Shown here piece by piece: positions 9,496 to 17,220 of a DNA stretch of 53,264 nt. The DNA is from Roseateles sp. (GTDB lineage: Bacteria; Pseudomonadota; Gammaproteobacteria; Burkholderiales; Burkholderiaceae_C). How positions within the stretch are numbered: position 1 is the first letter of the stretch; each line of letters opens with the position of its first letter. The notes beneath the pieces are model-generated. The model had not been told where the DNA came from, did no database searches, and saw only the letters and a list, made by a program, of their open reading frames with translations. Both the position numbers and the translations under genes were made by a program. The stretch lies in assembly GCA_019234295.1 (NCBI GenBank), contig JAFALK010000088.1, positions 1 through 53,264 on the forward strand, in the 5' to 3' direction.

Positions 9496-9521
9496 GCCGG
9501 GGCCTGCCTGCTAGCCCCGGC
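9496..9521. other. GC-rich hairpin after the tandem repeat
   Basis: GCCGGGGC (9496-9503) pairs perfectly with GCCCCGGC (9514-9521) around a 10-base loop. There is no T run on either side, so it is not a clear intrinsic terminator; it could be part of the repeat element. Confidence 0.5.
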
Positions 9522-9995
9522 TCGCCTTCACACGCTGTTCAGTGTGGAGATGGGTGGCCACCGGGGGGGCGCACCGAAATTTCAAGGCGACGGTGTCATC
9601 CTTCCTAGGGATGCATCTGCCTTCCCGCTGTGCCTAGACTTTTCGTCATGCAGGGCGCGCGCTCGGCTATGCCAGCTCGCGGGAGCGTGCATTCGGCAGC
9701 GTCGCTTCATCCATCAGCGCGCCAAGTATTTCGCACGTGCAATCCCCGGGCAACCTGCGCCATTAGAGCGAGGCAGCTTCCACGACGGAAAGATGCAAGG
9801 TGGTACGCAACCCACGGATATCAGTCTGATCCATCGTCGCAGCAGCAGACTTGTGCCGAATCACCCCAGGCCGCTTGCCTATGAATTCATCAACAGATTG
9901 ACCAAAGCGACCATATAAGCTGATTGCCAGCTGGGGCGGGGTTGGCCAGAATCTGCAACCGGTCCTGCGCAAAATACGTAAGGGAGGAGCAGGCG

Positions 9996-10028
9996 ATGAG
10001 AGCTCGACTGCGGGGCGGTGCCTCGTGA
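9996..10028 (+). CDS. Possible 10-codon leader ORF coupled to the next gene
   Basis: A strong GGGAGG ribosome site at about 9982-9988 sits at good spacing to an ATG at 9996. That ATG opens a 10-codon frame (MRARLRGGAS) whose TGA (10026-10028) overlaps the GTG start of the following gene in a GTGA junction. The arrangement suggests translational coupling. No attenuator structure was identified and the peptide may have no role of its own. Confidence 0.35.
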   Translation: MRARLRGGAS

Positions 10029-10708
10029 CTACCGCGACCCAACCCTGGACCGCATGGAAGGTACTGCTTGCGGCGCTGCTCTTGTTTTCTGTTGTCATCG
10101 ACGTCTGGGAGGTGGCCAATTGGCGCCGCGCGCTCGATCCAGCTGTGGCGGGCACCTTAGGCGTTTTGCTTGGACCCCTCGGTGCCGATCGTTTCCAACC
10201 GATCCTGAGCTTCACTACGGCAGACCCGCCTTTGGCGCGTGCGGGGGCCAAGGTCGGTGATCGCGTTTCGTTTGATCATTTTGCCGATTTCAGCTCCGTG
10301 CCCGGAGGCGGGCGTGCCCTCGGCACGGACGAAACCATTGGCTTGCGGTTGATCAGCCAGGGCGCAACCCGACATCTCGCGGTCCAACCAGTGGCCGTGG
10401 GCCTCTCCCGTCCCATCAATGAGGTCTTCAGCTGGTTTTTAGGGAACATGTCCCGCTGGATCGGACTGGGCTTGGCTGCAATTGTCGGATGGCGTCGTGC
10501 AGACAGTCTGGGCATGCGCGCGTTGGCGCTCATGATGCTGGGCTATAACGCGATGGGCATGTACTTCATGCCAGGCGGCGTTCTGGTCGACCATTTCCGC
10601 TTGTACGGGGTGGCAGCCGCCCACCTGATGATCGGCCTAGGTGGCTTGTGCTTGTGGGTCAACGCGGTGTTGGTACTGAACCGCACCGGGGGCGGTTCAA
10701 CTGCTTGA
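10025..10708 (+). CDS. Membrane protein with a PDZ-like segment; looks like the input half of a sensor kinase
   Basis: The 227-residue protein has a membrane segment at about residues 12-30 and an extracytoplasmic region of about 100 residues with a PDZ-like stretch (GAKVGDRVSFDHF and a following LRLISQGATRHL strand). At least three further hydrophobic segments lie in the C-terminal half (about 138-220). I recall similar N-terminal modules on Burkholderiales sensor histidine kinases. Here no HisKA/HATPase follows and the frame stops after NRTGGGSTA, so it may be truncated. The GTG start is chosen from the frame and the GTGA overlap with a small upstream ORF. Function is unknown. Confidence 0.6.
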   Translation: MTTATQPWTAWKVLLAALLLFSVVIDVWEVANWRRALDPAVAGTLGVLLGPLGADRFQPILSFTTADPPLARAGAKVGDRVSFDHFADFSSVPGGGRALGTDETIGLRLISQGATRHLAVQPVAVGLSRPINEVFSWFLGNMSRWIGLGLAAIVGWRRADSLGMRALALMMLGYNAMGMYFMPGGVLVDHFRLYGVAAAHLMIGLGGLCLWVNAVLVLNRTGGGSTA

Positions 10709-10885
10709 TAAGAGGTTCGCAAGAGCTTTGCTGATTGTGGCCATCTCCGGTGCGTACCGGCTGAACACCACACACCCCTGAGGCGCCTTGAGGCGCGCTT
10801 CGGGCAGCGTGCTGTCATAGATGATTGCGCCGAATGACAGAGTCCTGCGGATCTGGACCCTGCCCCCGCACGCAGACCAAACCAC
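10697..10885 (-). pseudogene. Possible C-terminal fragment of a ParA/Soj-like ATPase
   Basis: A 62-codon minus-strand frame contains IIYDSTLPEARLKAPQG, VVFSRYAP and a final ALANLL helix. Its spacing resembles the end of ParA/Soj ATPases (a TVIP...LSEAP...G...YDP...LA pattern). No Walker motifs are present and the first residues look like junction sequence. If real, it is a short remnant; it also overlaps the end of the neighbouring plus-strand sensor gene. Confidence 0.2.
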
Positions 10886-10956
10886 TACAGAATTCTCGGG
10901 AAAGCCTCATTACAGTAGCAAGACCGCGGCTTGATATGCGCTCAGGCCCTCTGGAT

Positions 10957-12345
10957 TTAGGGGCTGCTCGGGGTGATCTTGCGGATCTCGTTATTGTTCG
11001 TGTCGGCGATGTAGACGTTGCCAGCGGCATCGACGGCCAGGCCCGAGGGTGAGTTGAAGCCTGCCGCGCTGCCCACGCCGTCGATGGTGTCGGCCGTGGT
11101 CGATCCCGCCAGCGTGCTGACCACGCCGGCCGCCGTAATGACGCGGATCTCGTTGTTGTTGTTGTCTGCCACGAAGACGTTGCCCGCCGCATCCACGCGG
11201 ATCCCCGAGGGCCAGTAGAAGCCCGCGGCGGCGCCCGTACCATCGGCCGAACCGGTGGTGGCTGAGCCGGCGAAGGTCGTGACGTCACCCGCGGGGCTCA
11301 CCTTGCGGATCCGGTTGTTACCCAGGTCGCCAACATAGACAGTGCCCGAGGCATCGACGGCGATGCCGGACGGGCGGATGAAGCCTGCGGCGGCGCCCTT
11401 GCCGTCGGCCGTGCCACCTGCCGGCGAGCCAGCCAGCGTGCTGACCGTGCCGTCGGGCGTGATCATGCGCACTTCGTTATTGTCCGTGTCAGCCACATAG
11501 AGATTGCCGCTGGCATCGATCGCGATGGCCGTCGGGGCGTTGAAGCCCGCGGCCGCGCCTTTGCCATCGGCGGCGCCCGGCGTGGTCGAGCCGGCCAGGG
11601 TGCTCACCACGCCGTCGGCCGTGATCTTGCGGATCTCATTGTTGCCGGTGTCAGCGACATAGACATTGCCGTTGGCGTCGACGGTGATACCCGAAGGCGA
11701 GTTGAAGGCCGCGGCCGTACCCTTGCCGTCGATGGCGTCGGCCGTGGTCGAGCCCGCCAGTGTGCTCACCGCGCCAGCCGGCGTGATCTTGCGGATCTCG
11801 TTGTTGCCGGCATCCGCAACGTAGAGATTGCCATCCATATCGACAGCAATGTCCCCGGGGCCGTTGAAACCCGCGGCCGATCCCGTCGTGCCGTCTGCCG
11901 ACCCCGCCGCGGGCGTACCGGCCAACGTCGTCACGACGGCCTTGGCCACCGTGCACGTGATGTTGACACCCGAAATATTGGCCGCGATCGCGCCCACCGA
12001 GGGATCGCCGGCGTCGAGGCTACACCACTGCCAGTAGGGCTGCGACTGGATGGTCACCGCCACCGTGGTGCCGCTGGTGATGGAAGACAGTGAATAGGTG
12101 GATGAGCCAGCGGTGATCTTCACCTGCGGGGCGCTGGCATAAGCCTGCAGCACGAGACCCGAAGCGTTCAGACCGCTGACCGTGCCGGAAACCGAAAAGG
12201 TCGGCGTACTCGAGCCGCCACCGCCACCACCGCCACCACCACCACCACCACCACCACCGCCGCCACCGCCACCACAGGCGGCAAGCAGCGCAGTGGACAG
12301 GGCCAATGTGGCGGTACCAAGAATCCGTTGCACAGGAGATTTCAT
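10957..12345 (-). CDS. NHL-repeat beta-propeller lipoprotein
   Basis: The 462-residue protein has a lipoprotein signal (lipobox LLAAC, Cys24) followed at once by 20 glycines and a short Ser/Thr linker. A beta-sandwich-like segment follows (about 50-135), then six NHL repeats. Each repeat carries a G-I-A-V-D-A-x-G-N-x-Y-V-A-D-x-x-N-N-x-I-R-K-I-T core and a TLAGS spacer, enough for a six-bladed propeller. Such propellers usually bind proteins or carbohydrates; here it should face the periplasm or the surface. It starts 77 bp after the sigma-factor gene that ends the secretion operon, so it may be read through from that operon or have its own promoter. Confidence 0.85.
   Translation of the reverse strand: MKSPVQRILGTATLALSTALLAACGGGGGGGGGGGGGGGGGGGGSSTPTFSVSGTVSGLNASGLVLQAYASAPQVKITAGSSTYSLSSITSGTTVAVTIQSQPYWQWCSLDAGDPSVGAIAANISGVNITCTVAKAVVTTLAGTPAAGSADGTTGSAAGFNGPGDIAVDMDGNLYVADAGNNEIRKITPAGAVSTLAGSTTADAIDGKGTAAAFNSPSGITVDANGNVYVADTGNNEIRKITADGVVSTLAGSTTPGAADGKGAAAGFNAPTAIAIDASGNLYVADTDNNEVRMITPDGTVSTLAGSPAGGTADGKGAAAGFIRPSGIAVDASGTVYVGDLGNNRIRKVSPAGDVTTFAGSATTGSADGTGAAAGFYWPSGIRVDAAGNVFVADNNNNEIRVITAAGVVSTLAGSTTADTIDGVGSAAGFNSPSGLAVDAAGNVYIADTNNNEIRKITPSSP
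12214..12273. repeat. Triplet repeat encoding 20 consecutive glycines
   Basis: Sixty bases of GCC/ACC triplets (plus strand) encode a run of 20 Gly on the minus strand, directly after the lipidated Cys of the NHL lipoprotein. The middle holds nine identical ACC triplets, so slippage by whole triplets could change linker length without breaking the frame. Confidence 0.9.
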
Positions 12346-12422
12346 GTGGCGAAAGTTAGCGGAGCACCCTGCCTGGCTTGATGACGTGCCGCCGGTTCCT
12401 TTGGACTATGCGCTTACCCTGT

Positions 12423-13196
12423 TCAGTGGCCCTGCAGGCGCTCGCGCAGCTTGGCCACGATAGCGGCACTCATCTGCGAGATGCGCGCGCCGCTGACTCC
12501 CAACTCGCGGCCGACCTCTTTCATTTCGCGGCCCTCGGTGTAGACCGCCTCCATCACATAGCGCTCGATCTCGTCCAGCGTGTCGAATGCTGCGTGCAGC
12601 GCGGCCATGCGCTGGCGCTGCTGCGTGGCGCGCTGCGGGTCAAGCTGTTCGTCGAAGGGGTGCGGTCCACCGTCCTCGTCGTCGTCCTGGGCGCTCGGGG
12701 CCAGTGCCTCGAGGTCGGCGTCGTCGAGTGCAGTGTCGCCCTCGCGGCGTGCGCCGGCGCCAGCCTCCATCATGCAGTCGTGCAGTTTCTGCAGCGACCA
12801 CCCCAGCTCGGCTGCCACCTCTTTGGAGCGCGGTACGCGGCCGAGCCGGTGCTCGAGTCGCTGCACGGCGCCGGAGACCTCCTTCAGCCGGCCTCGCGCG
12901 CCGCGGTTCAGCGCGTCATTGACACGCAACTCATCGAGCATGGCCCCGCGAATGCGACGCGAGGCATAGGTTTCGAAGGTCGCGCCCTGACCACTCTCGA
13001 AGCGCTGCAGCGCCCCGGCCAGGCCAATCAGGCCGGCCTGCTCGAGTTCGTCGATGGGGATGCTGCCGGCCAGCTGAGCGCGCAGTTGGCCCGCGATGCG
13101 TCGCACCAGGGGCTTGTAGGCGCGCAGGTCTTCGTTGCGGACGGTGCGCAGGTCGACACCGTCCGCATCATCGTTGGAGGTCGAGACATTGATCAT
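12423..13196 (-). CDS. Sigma-28 (FliA/WhiG-type) RNA polymerase sigma factor
   Basis: The 257-residue protein has a sigma region 2 with DELEQAGLIGLAGALQRF and FETYASRRIRGAMLDELR, a region 3 (KEVSGAVQRLEHRLGRVPRSKEVAAELG) and a region 4 helix-turn-helix (MKEVGRELGVSGARISQM). This is the organisation of FliA-type group 3 sigma factors. Between regions 3 and 4 there is an acidic insert (about residues 160-185) longer than in Escherichia coli FliA. No flagellar or chemotaxis genes are near. Instead it is the last gene of the secretion operon, 14 bp after a pseudopilin gene (ATG start; an in-frame GTG lies two codons earlier). It may control this locus; no matching promoter was found. Confidence 0.85.
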   Translation of the reverse strand: MINVSTSNDDADGVDLRTVRNEDLRAYKPLVRRIAGQLRAQLAGSIPIDELEQAGLIGLAGALQRFESGQGATFETYASRRIRGAMLDELRVNDALNRGARGRLKEVSGAVQRLEHRLGRVPRSKEVAAELGWSLQKLHDCMMEAGAGARREGDTALDDADLEALAPSAQDDDEDGGPHPFDEQLDPQRATQQRQRMAALHAAFDTLDEIERYVMEAVYTEGREMKEVGRELGVSGARISQMSAAIVAKLRERLQGH

Positions 13197-13210
13197 GGGC
13201 ACACTGAACT

Positions 13211-13813
13211 TCAGGGGTGGCTCGCGGCTGCGGGCACGGAGGTGGGCGGCACATAGACATTGGGTTCGCCGCGCTCGATCGTGTCGATGTCGACGGGGGC
13301 CTGGAAGCCGGTCGGCGTCGGCTGCGCGACGCCTTGCCGGCCCGCTTCGTCGGCAAGGCGGGCGAACTTCCAGCCTTGATAGCTCTTCTGCCCGGCAAAG
13401 CTAACGAAGCGAAGCTCGAAGCCGGCGCGCTTGATGGGCTCGCCCGGTGCCAGGCTGTAGATGGCCACGATGCGGCCGCCCTCGTCGCGCTCGAGGCCCC
13501 AGCGCTCGCTACCGGTCAGCGGGTCGGCGAAGACCTTGCGCAGGTGACGCATGTGCCCGGGCCGGCGCGGGTCGCGCAGCAACTCCTGCAAAGTCATGGG
13601 CGCGTCCGGCTGGCCAGGCGGCGTGGCGCGCGCATAGGCGCCCAGCGCCTGGCTGAAGGCCAGTCCGGCATCGAGCAAGGCCTGCTCGGCATGGCGCCGA
13701 TGGACCAGCGCGCCGAGCCGCACGCCGGCAGCCCCCACCAGGGCCAGCACGGCCACGATGAGCAGCACACCGACCAGGGTGAAACCGGCCTGCCCCGGCC
13801 TGCGCTCAGGCAT
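13211..13813 (-). CDS. Minor pseudopilin lacking the Glu5 residue
   Basis: The 200-residue protein begins with a short basic leader and a class III signal cleaved by prepilin peptidase (QAG before FTLVGVLLIV), followed by the hydrophobic helix of type IV pilin-like proteins. Position +5 is Gly instead of the usual Glu. That loss is typical of the tip pseudopilin GspK, although this protein is shorter than GspK. The ATG at 13813 is preferred over upstream GTG codons because GGAG lies 8 bases before it. It sits between another pseudopilin gene and the sigma-factor gene. It probably belongs to the pseudopilus of this operon. Confidence 0.75.
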   Translation of the reverse strand: MPERRPGQAGFTLVGVLLIVAVLALVGAAGVRLGALVHRRHAEQALLDAGLAFSQALGAYARATPPGQPDAPMTLQELLRDPRRPGHMRHLRKVFADPLTGSERWGLERDEGGRIVAIYSLAPGEPIKRAGFELRFVSFAGQKSYQGWKFARLADEAGRQGVAQPTPTGFQAPVDIDTIERGEPNVYVPPTSVPAAASHP

Positions 13814-13815
13814 GT

Positions 13816-14214
13816 TCACCACTCCGCATAGGGCCGGCCCGACAAGCCTGCGCCAGGGGCGCCGGAGTGAAGGTCGTAGACGCGGCCGGGCAGGCCCGCG
13901 GGCGGCGCGACCAGGGTCCAGTTGGCGCTGCTTTCAATGATCGGGTCCACGGGCAGCGCCTTGAGGTATTGGCGTTCCACCAATTGATCGAGCGAGTCGG
14001 GGTACTTGCCGGTGTCAGCGTAGAACTTGTCGATCACCTCCCGCGTGAGGCGCAAGTTCTCGATCAGCGCCTGCTCCCTGGCCTTGTCCAGGCCCTTGAT
14101 GTAGCGCGGCACCGACAACGTCAGCAGCGCCGCGATGATGGCCAGCACCACCAGCAGTTCGATCAGGGTGAAGCCGCGTGCGCGACCGCTCGTGTTCAGG
14201 GCAGGCATGTTCAT
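13816..14214 (-). CDS. GspG-like pseudopilin
   Basis: The 132-residue protein has a leader ending ARG and the canonical N-terminal FTLIELLVVLAIIAALL with Glu5, then a helix and a C-terminal part with DKFYADTGKYPDSLDQLVE, as in GspG family members. The end (VYDLHSGAPGAGLSGRPYAEW) is similar to that of the preceding gene product, so the two may be paralogues from a duplication. The start at 14214 follows the previous stop by 13 bp. A longer open frame upstream is antisense to nothing but has no pilin leader, so it was not used. It is a candidate minor or alternative pseudopilus subunit. Confidence 0.8.
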   Translation of the reverse strand: MNMPALNTSGRARGFTLIELLVVLAIIAALLTLSVPRYIKGLDKAREQALIENLRLTREVIDKFYADTGKYPDSLDQLVERQYLKALPVDPIIESSANWTLVAPPAGLPGRVYDLHSGAPGAGLSGRPYAEW

Positions 14215-14227
14215 CGCTGCTCGGGGT

Positions 14228-14701
14228 TCACCAAAGTCGGTACGGCACGCCGTTGAGCCCGCTGCCGGCGGAGCGCGAATACACGTCGTAGACGTCGTCG
14301 CCCTCCTGAGGATCGTCGGCCTCGCTGTCGTAGCTGCGCTTTCCCCAGCCGGCGGCCGCATTCTCGGCGGCTTCCGGGCGCATCGGATCGGGCGGCACGC
14401 GGCGAAGGAAGTGGATCTTGCGGTGCTTCGGGTCGCGCTGGTCGGCCACGCCCTCCACCAGAGTCTCGAGCGTGGGCGGATACCCCGAGCGGCCGGCCAC
14501 CTTGGCAATGCGGCCCTCATCGCCCGCCCGTTTGTAGGAGTCGATGGCTTGACGGATCTCGGTCAGGGCGCGCTGCAACTGTTGCTCTCGCGCGCGCTGC
14601 ACCTGGGTCTGCACGACCGGCACGACGACCATGGCCAGGGCCGCCAGGATGGCCAGCGAGATCATCAGCTCAATCAGCGTGAAGCCCGTCCCGCGCTTCA
14701 T
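14228..14701 (-). CDS. GspG-like pseudopilin
   Basis: The 157-residue protein has a very short leader (MKRGTG) and FTLIELMISLAILAALAM with Glu5, followed by the amphipathic helix of pilins. The C-terminal domain contains YPPTLETLVEG, an IHFLRRVPPDP motif and the ending DVYSRSAGSGLNGVPYRLW. The RRVPPDP and VYDV-S-GLNG features recur in pseudopilins of hybrid secretion systems and in the next gene. It lies 6 bp after the secretin gene. Export and assembly need a prepilin peptidase that is not encoded in the window. Confidence 0.82.
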   Translation of the reverse strand: MKRGTGFTLIELMISLAILAALAMVVVPVVQTQVQRAREQQLQRALTEIRQAIDSYKRAGDEGRIAKVAGRSGYPPTLETLVEGVADQRDPKHRKIHFLRRVPPDPMRPEAAENAAAGWGKRSYDSEADDPQEGDDVYDVYSRSAGSGLNGVPYRLW

Positions 14702-14707
14702 CGCCCT

Positions 14708-16675
14708 TCACTCCTCGCCTTCAGCACGCGAGGACTGCGCGCCCGGGGCGGCCGTCGCCACGGGCGCCACGACCGGCGCGGGCACTGGCGGCGATGCGGG
14801 GCCCGAGATCACCGTGGGAGCGCTGTCGGATGCAGCCGCCGAAGCCGCGGAAGCTGCGGGGGCCGGCGGCTGCGGCGGTGCGATGACAGCCACCGCACGT
14901 CCGCGTGGGCTGGCTTCGGTGCCGCTGTTGAACTCGGCCAGCTCGCCACCGGGGCGGCGCAGGTTTCGAATCAGGTGCGGCGTGATCGACAGCACGATCT
15001 CGGTCTTGCTGCGGTCGTGCTGCGCGTCACCAAACAGGCGCCCCGCGATGGGCAGCTCGCCCAGGCCGGGCACCTTGTTGGCGCTGCGCTGGTCCTGGTC
15101 GTTGATCAGGCCGGCCAGCACCTGGTTCTCGCCGTCCTTCAGACGCAGCACGGTGTTGGCCTGGCGCGTGCCGATGGTGTAGGTCAGCGTGCCGTTCTTG
15201 GTGGTCTGCGAGCTGATGATGTTGCTAACCTCGAGGTTCATCTTGATCTCGACGTCGTTGTCGACAAAGACATTGGGCTCGACCTCCAGCTTCAGACCCA
15301 CGTCAAGGTAGCTGACCGAATCGCTCACCAGGCCGGCATTGGGCACGGTGTTGACCGTCACGGTCGGCACCTTGTTGCCGATGACGATCTTGGCCTTCTC
15401 GTGGTTGACGACGCGAATGCGCGGATTGGCCAGCAGGTTGGCGTCGCCGTCCACGGTGCGCGCATTGATGGTCACCGGATTGACGCCGATCCCGATGGTC
15501 CCGGCCTTGAGGTGATGCAGGTCCGACAAGGTCAGCGAACTGCCACCGCTCGAACTCAGCGGGGTGAGCGACATCTGCTGCGGCCAGGTCACGCCGAGCT
15601 CGGTCAATCTGTCGCGTGACACTTCGAGCACTTCGACGTCGAGCATCACTTCGGGCTCGGCCATGTCCTGCAGAGCCACCAGACGCTCGGCCAGGCGCAC
15701 GGCCTCGGCGTGGTCTCGCATGATGATCATGTTGCGCTTCTCGTCGACCACCACGTCGCGCGACTTGACGATGCTCTTGATCATCTCCGCCACCGCCTTG
15801 GCGTTGGCGTTGTTCAGCACGAAGGTCTTCACCGCCAGTTGCTGGTAGTCGTGCAGCTTGCCCGAGTTGTTCGGGAACACCAGCAGCGTGCGGGCGTCGA
15901 GCCGCTGCTGCTCGAGCTGATTGGTCATCAGCAGGTACTGCAGCGCCGCCTCGACCGAGCTGTCCTTGAGCATGAGCGAAACGCGCTGCTCGGCCTTGAC
16001 ATCCTTGTCCAGCAGGATGTTGAGCTCGCCTGCGCGACCGACGATGTCGAAGGCCTGGCGCAGCGAGGCGTTCTGCAGCTCGATGCCCAACGGCCTGCGC
16101 AGGGCACGCGCAGCGCGCCCCTCGGTCTCCTGCGCGGCCAGTTGCTTGTCGACCGAGCGCAGGAGGTCCTGCGCGGCTTCGTCGTCGGGTGTCTCGCCCA
16201 GCACGTCGAGCAGGAGGCGCCGCGCCGACTCGTAATCCCTTGCTTCGACCTGCGCCTCGGCCTTGCGCACCATCTGGTCGAGTTGGCCCAGCCGGTTCAG
16301 GCGCTTCAGCCCTTCGCGCGCGGTGGCGCTGTCGGGATCGATGGCCAGCGCACGCCGGTAGTGGCGTTCGGCCTCGACCCGGTCATTGCCGGCCAGCGCT
16401 CGGCGCGCACGGTCCAGGTGGTTGGCCAGCACATTGGCGCGCGCCACACGCCAGGCGCTGCGAATCTCGGCGTCGTTCGGATCGCCTTGCAGGGCCAGTT
16501 GCAGCTTGTCCAGCGCGGCATCGTCCTGGCCAGTGGCCATCAGCGAGCGGGCCTCGCGCAGATTGGCCTGCGCGGCACAGCCCGCCAGCGCCACGGCCAG
16601 CAGCAGCATCGGCACGGTGGTGCCAGGCTTGCGCAACCGCGGCGGAAAGAAGGGGGAAATGGAGTACGCCATCAT
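14708..16675 (-). CDS. gspD: TPR-containing secretin lipoprotein (GspD/PilQ/MshL family)
   Basis: The 655-residue protein starts with a lipoprotein signal (lipobox ALAGC, Cys33). About 160 residues of TPR-like helices follow, then N-domains of secretins (RQAFDIVGRAGELNILLD, NNANAKAVAEMIKSIV) and the C-terminal secretin pore. The pore holds LLANPRIRVVNHEKAKIVIG, a TVTVNTVP stretch and VPGLGELPIAGRLF, followed by TEIVLSITPHLI. An Ala/Pro-rich tail of about 70 residues ends the protein. It should form the outer-membrane channel of the machine. A fused TPR region replaces the separate pilotin or TPR proteins of other systems. The start overlaps the previous stop in ATGA, so translation is probably coupled. 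Confidence 0.92.
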   Translation of the reverse strand: MMAYSISPFFPPRLRKPGTTVPMLLLAVALAGCAAQANLREARSLMATGQDDAALDKLQLALQGDPNDAEIRSAWRVARANVLANHLDRARRALAGNDRVEAERHYRRALAIDPDSATAREGLKRLNRLGQLDQMVRKAEAQVEARDYESARRLLLDVLGETPDDEAAQDLLRSVDKQLAAQETEGRAARALRRPLGIELQNASLRQAFDIVGRAGELNILLDKDVKAEQRVSLMLKDSSVEAALQYLLMTNQLEQQRLDARTLLVFPNNSGKLHDYQQLAVKTFVLNNANAKAVAEMIKSIVKSRDVVVDEKRNMIIMRDHAEAVRLAERLVALQDMAEPEVMLDVEVLEVSRDRLTELGVTWPQQMSLTPLSSSGGSSLTLSDLHHLKAGTIGIGVNPVTINARTVDGDANLLANPRIRVVNHEKAKIVIGNKVPTVTVNTVPNAGLVSDSVSYLDVGLKLEVEPNVFVDNDVEIKMNLEVSNIISSQTTKNGTLTYTIGTRQANTVLRLKDGENQVLAGLINDQDQRSANKVPGLGELPIAGRLFGDAQHDRSKTEIVLSITPHLIRNLRRPGGELAEFNSGTEASPRGRAVAVIAPPQPPAPAASAASAAASDSAPTVISGPASPPVPAPVVAPVATAAPGAQSSRAEGEE

Positions 16676-17220
16676 TCAGCGGCTCGGATCGCGAGCTGTT
16701 GGATTTGGTTCAAAGGGAGGTAGACCAGGGTCAGCGCATGCGCGCCGATCGCGTCCACGCGGTAACGGCCGTCGATCACGGTGCCGGTGCGCACGCCGAG
16801 CAGGCGCTCGCCCTGTGCCAGCAACACCTGGTCGACACCGGCCAGGTTCTGGCGGCCGATCACCACGAAGGGCAGGGGCGGCGCCACCGGCGCTTGCGAG
16901 GCTGGCTGCACGGGCGGCGGCGGCGGGGACGGCGGGGGCGCCCACGAGGTGGCGGCGAACAGCCGGCCGCCGGATTCGCCGCGCGGGGCCGGGGCCCGGC
17001 GTGCCTGCAAGGCCAGAACCGTCGACTCGGCGTGCGGCGCCGACGCCGCGTCCAGGCGCGATCCCTGGGCGCGGGGCGGGGCCTGCACGGCGTCAGCGGC
17101 CTTGGTGCCGTGCGTCAGCGGCTCGGCGAGGGCGTCGTCCGGCTCCGCACCCTTTGACGTGTACAGCAGCAGGCCCACCCCCAGGGCCCCCAGCAGCAGG
17201 ATCAACAGGCGCGGCTTCAT
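16672..17220 (-). CDS. PilP/GspC/MshK-like inner-membrane protein
   Basis: The 182-residue protein has one N-terminal membrane segment (about 4-20) and a long Pro/Ala-rich linker (about 25-120) with a polyproline stretch. A small C-terminal beta domain (about 120-175) contains FVVIGRQ, a GERLLGVRTGTVIDGRYRVDAIG core and LTLVYLPLNQ. That core matches the homology region of PilP/GspC-type proteins, which link the inner-membrane platform to the secretin. Its gene lies between the PilO-like and secretin genes with ATGA overlaps on both sides. It is assigned by position and fold pattern; overall sequence conservation is low. Confidence 0.7.
   Translation of the reverse strand: MKPRLLILLLGALGVGLLLYTSKGAEPDDALAEPLTHGTKAADAVQAPPRAQGSRLDAASAPHAESTVLALQARRAPAPRGESGGRLFAATSWAPPPSPPPPPVQPASQAPVAPPLPFVVIGRQNLAGVDQVLLAQGERLLGVRTGTVIDGRYRVDAIGAHALTLVYLPLNQIQQLAIRAAE

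Larger units (their letters stand above)
9247..9995. other. 749-bp intergenic region with repeats and a hairpin
   Basis: This gap separates the divergent histidine kinase gene and a plus-strand sensor gene, so it should hold both promoters. It contains a 36-bp tandem duplication (9382-9457) and a strong GC-rich hairpin (9496-9521), listed separately. Open frames inside it (for example on the plus strand at 9544-9918) give products with no recognisable domain and look accidental. Confidence 0.6.

Noticed and set aside
9544..9918. A 124-codon plus-strand frame in the intergenic region
   Set aside because: No domain, no signal, poor ribosome site, and codon usage unlike neighbouring genes.
12346..12422. 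Sigma-28 promoter (TAAA-N15-GCCGATAA) before the NHL lipoprotein gene
   Set aside because: A TAAG-like box is present but no matching -10 element follows at the right distance.
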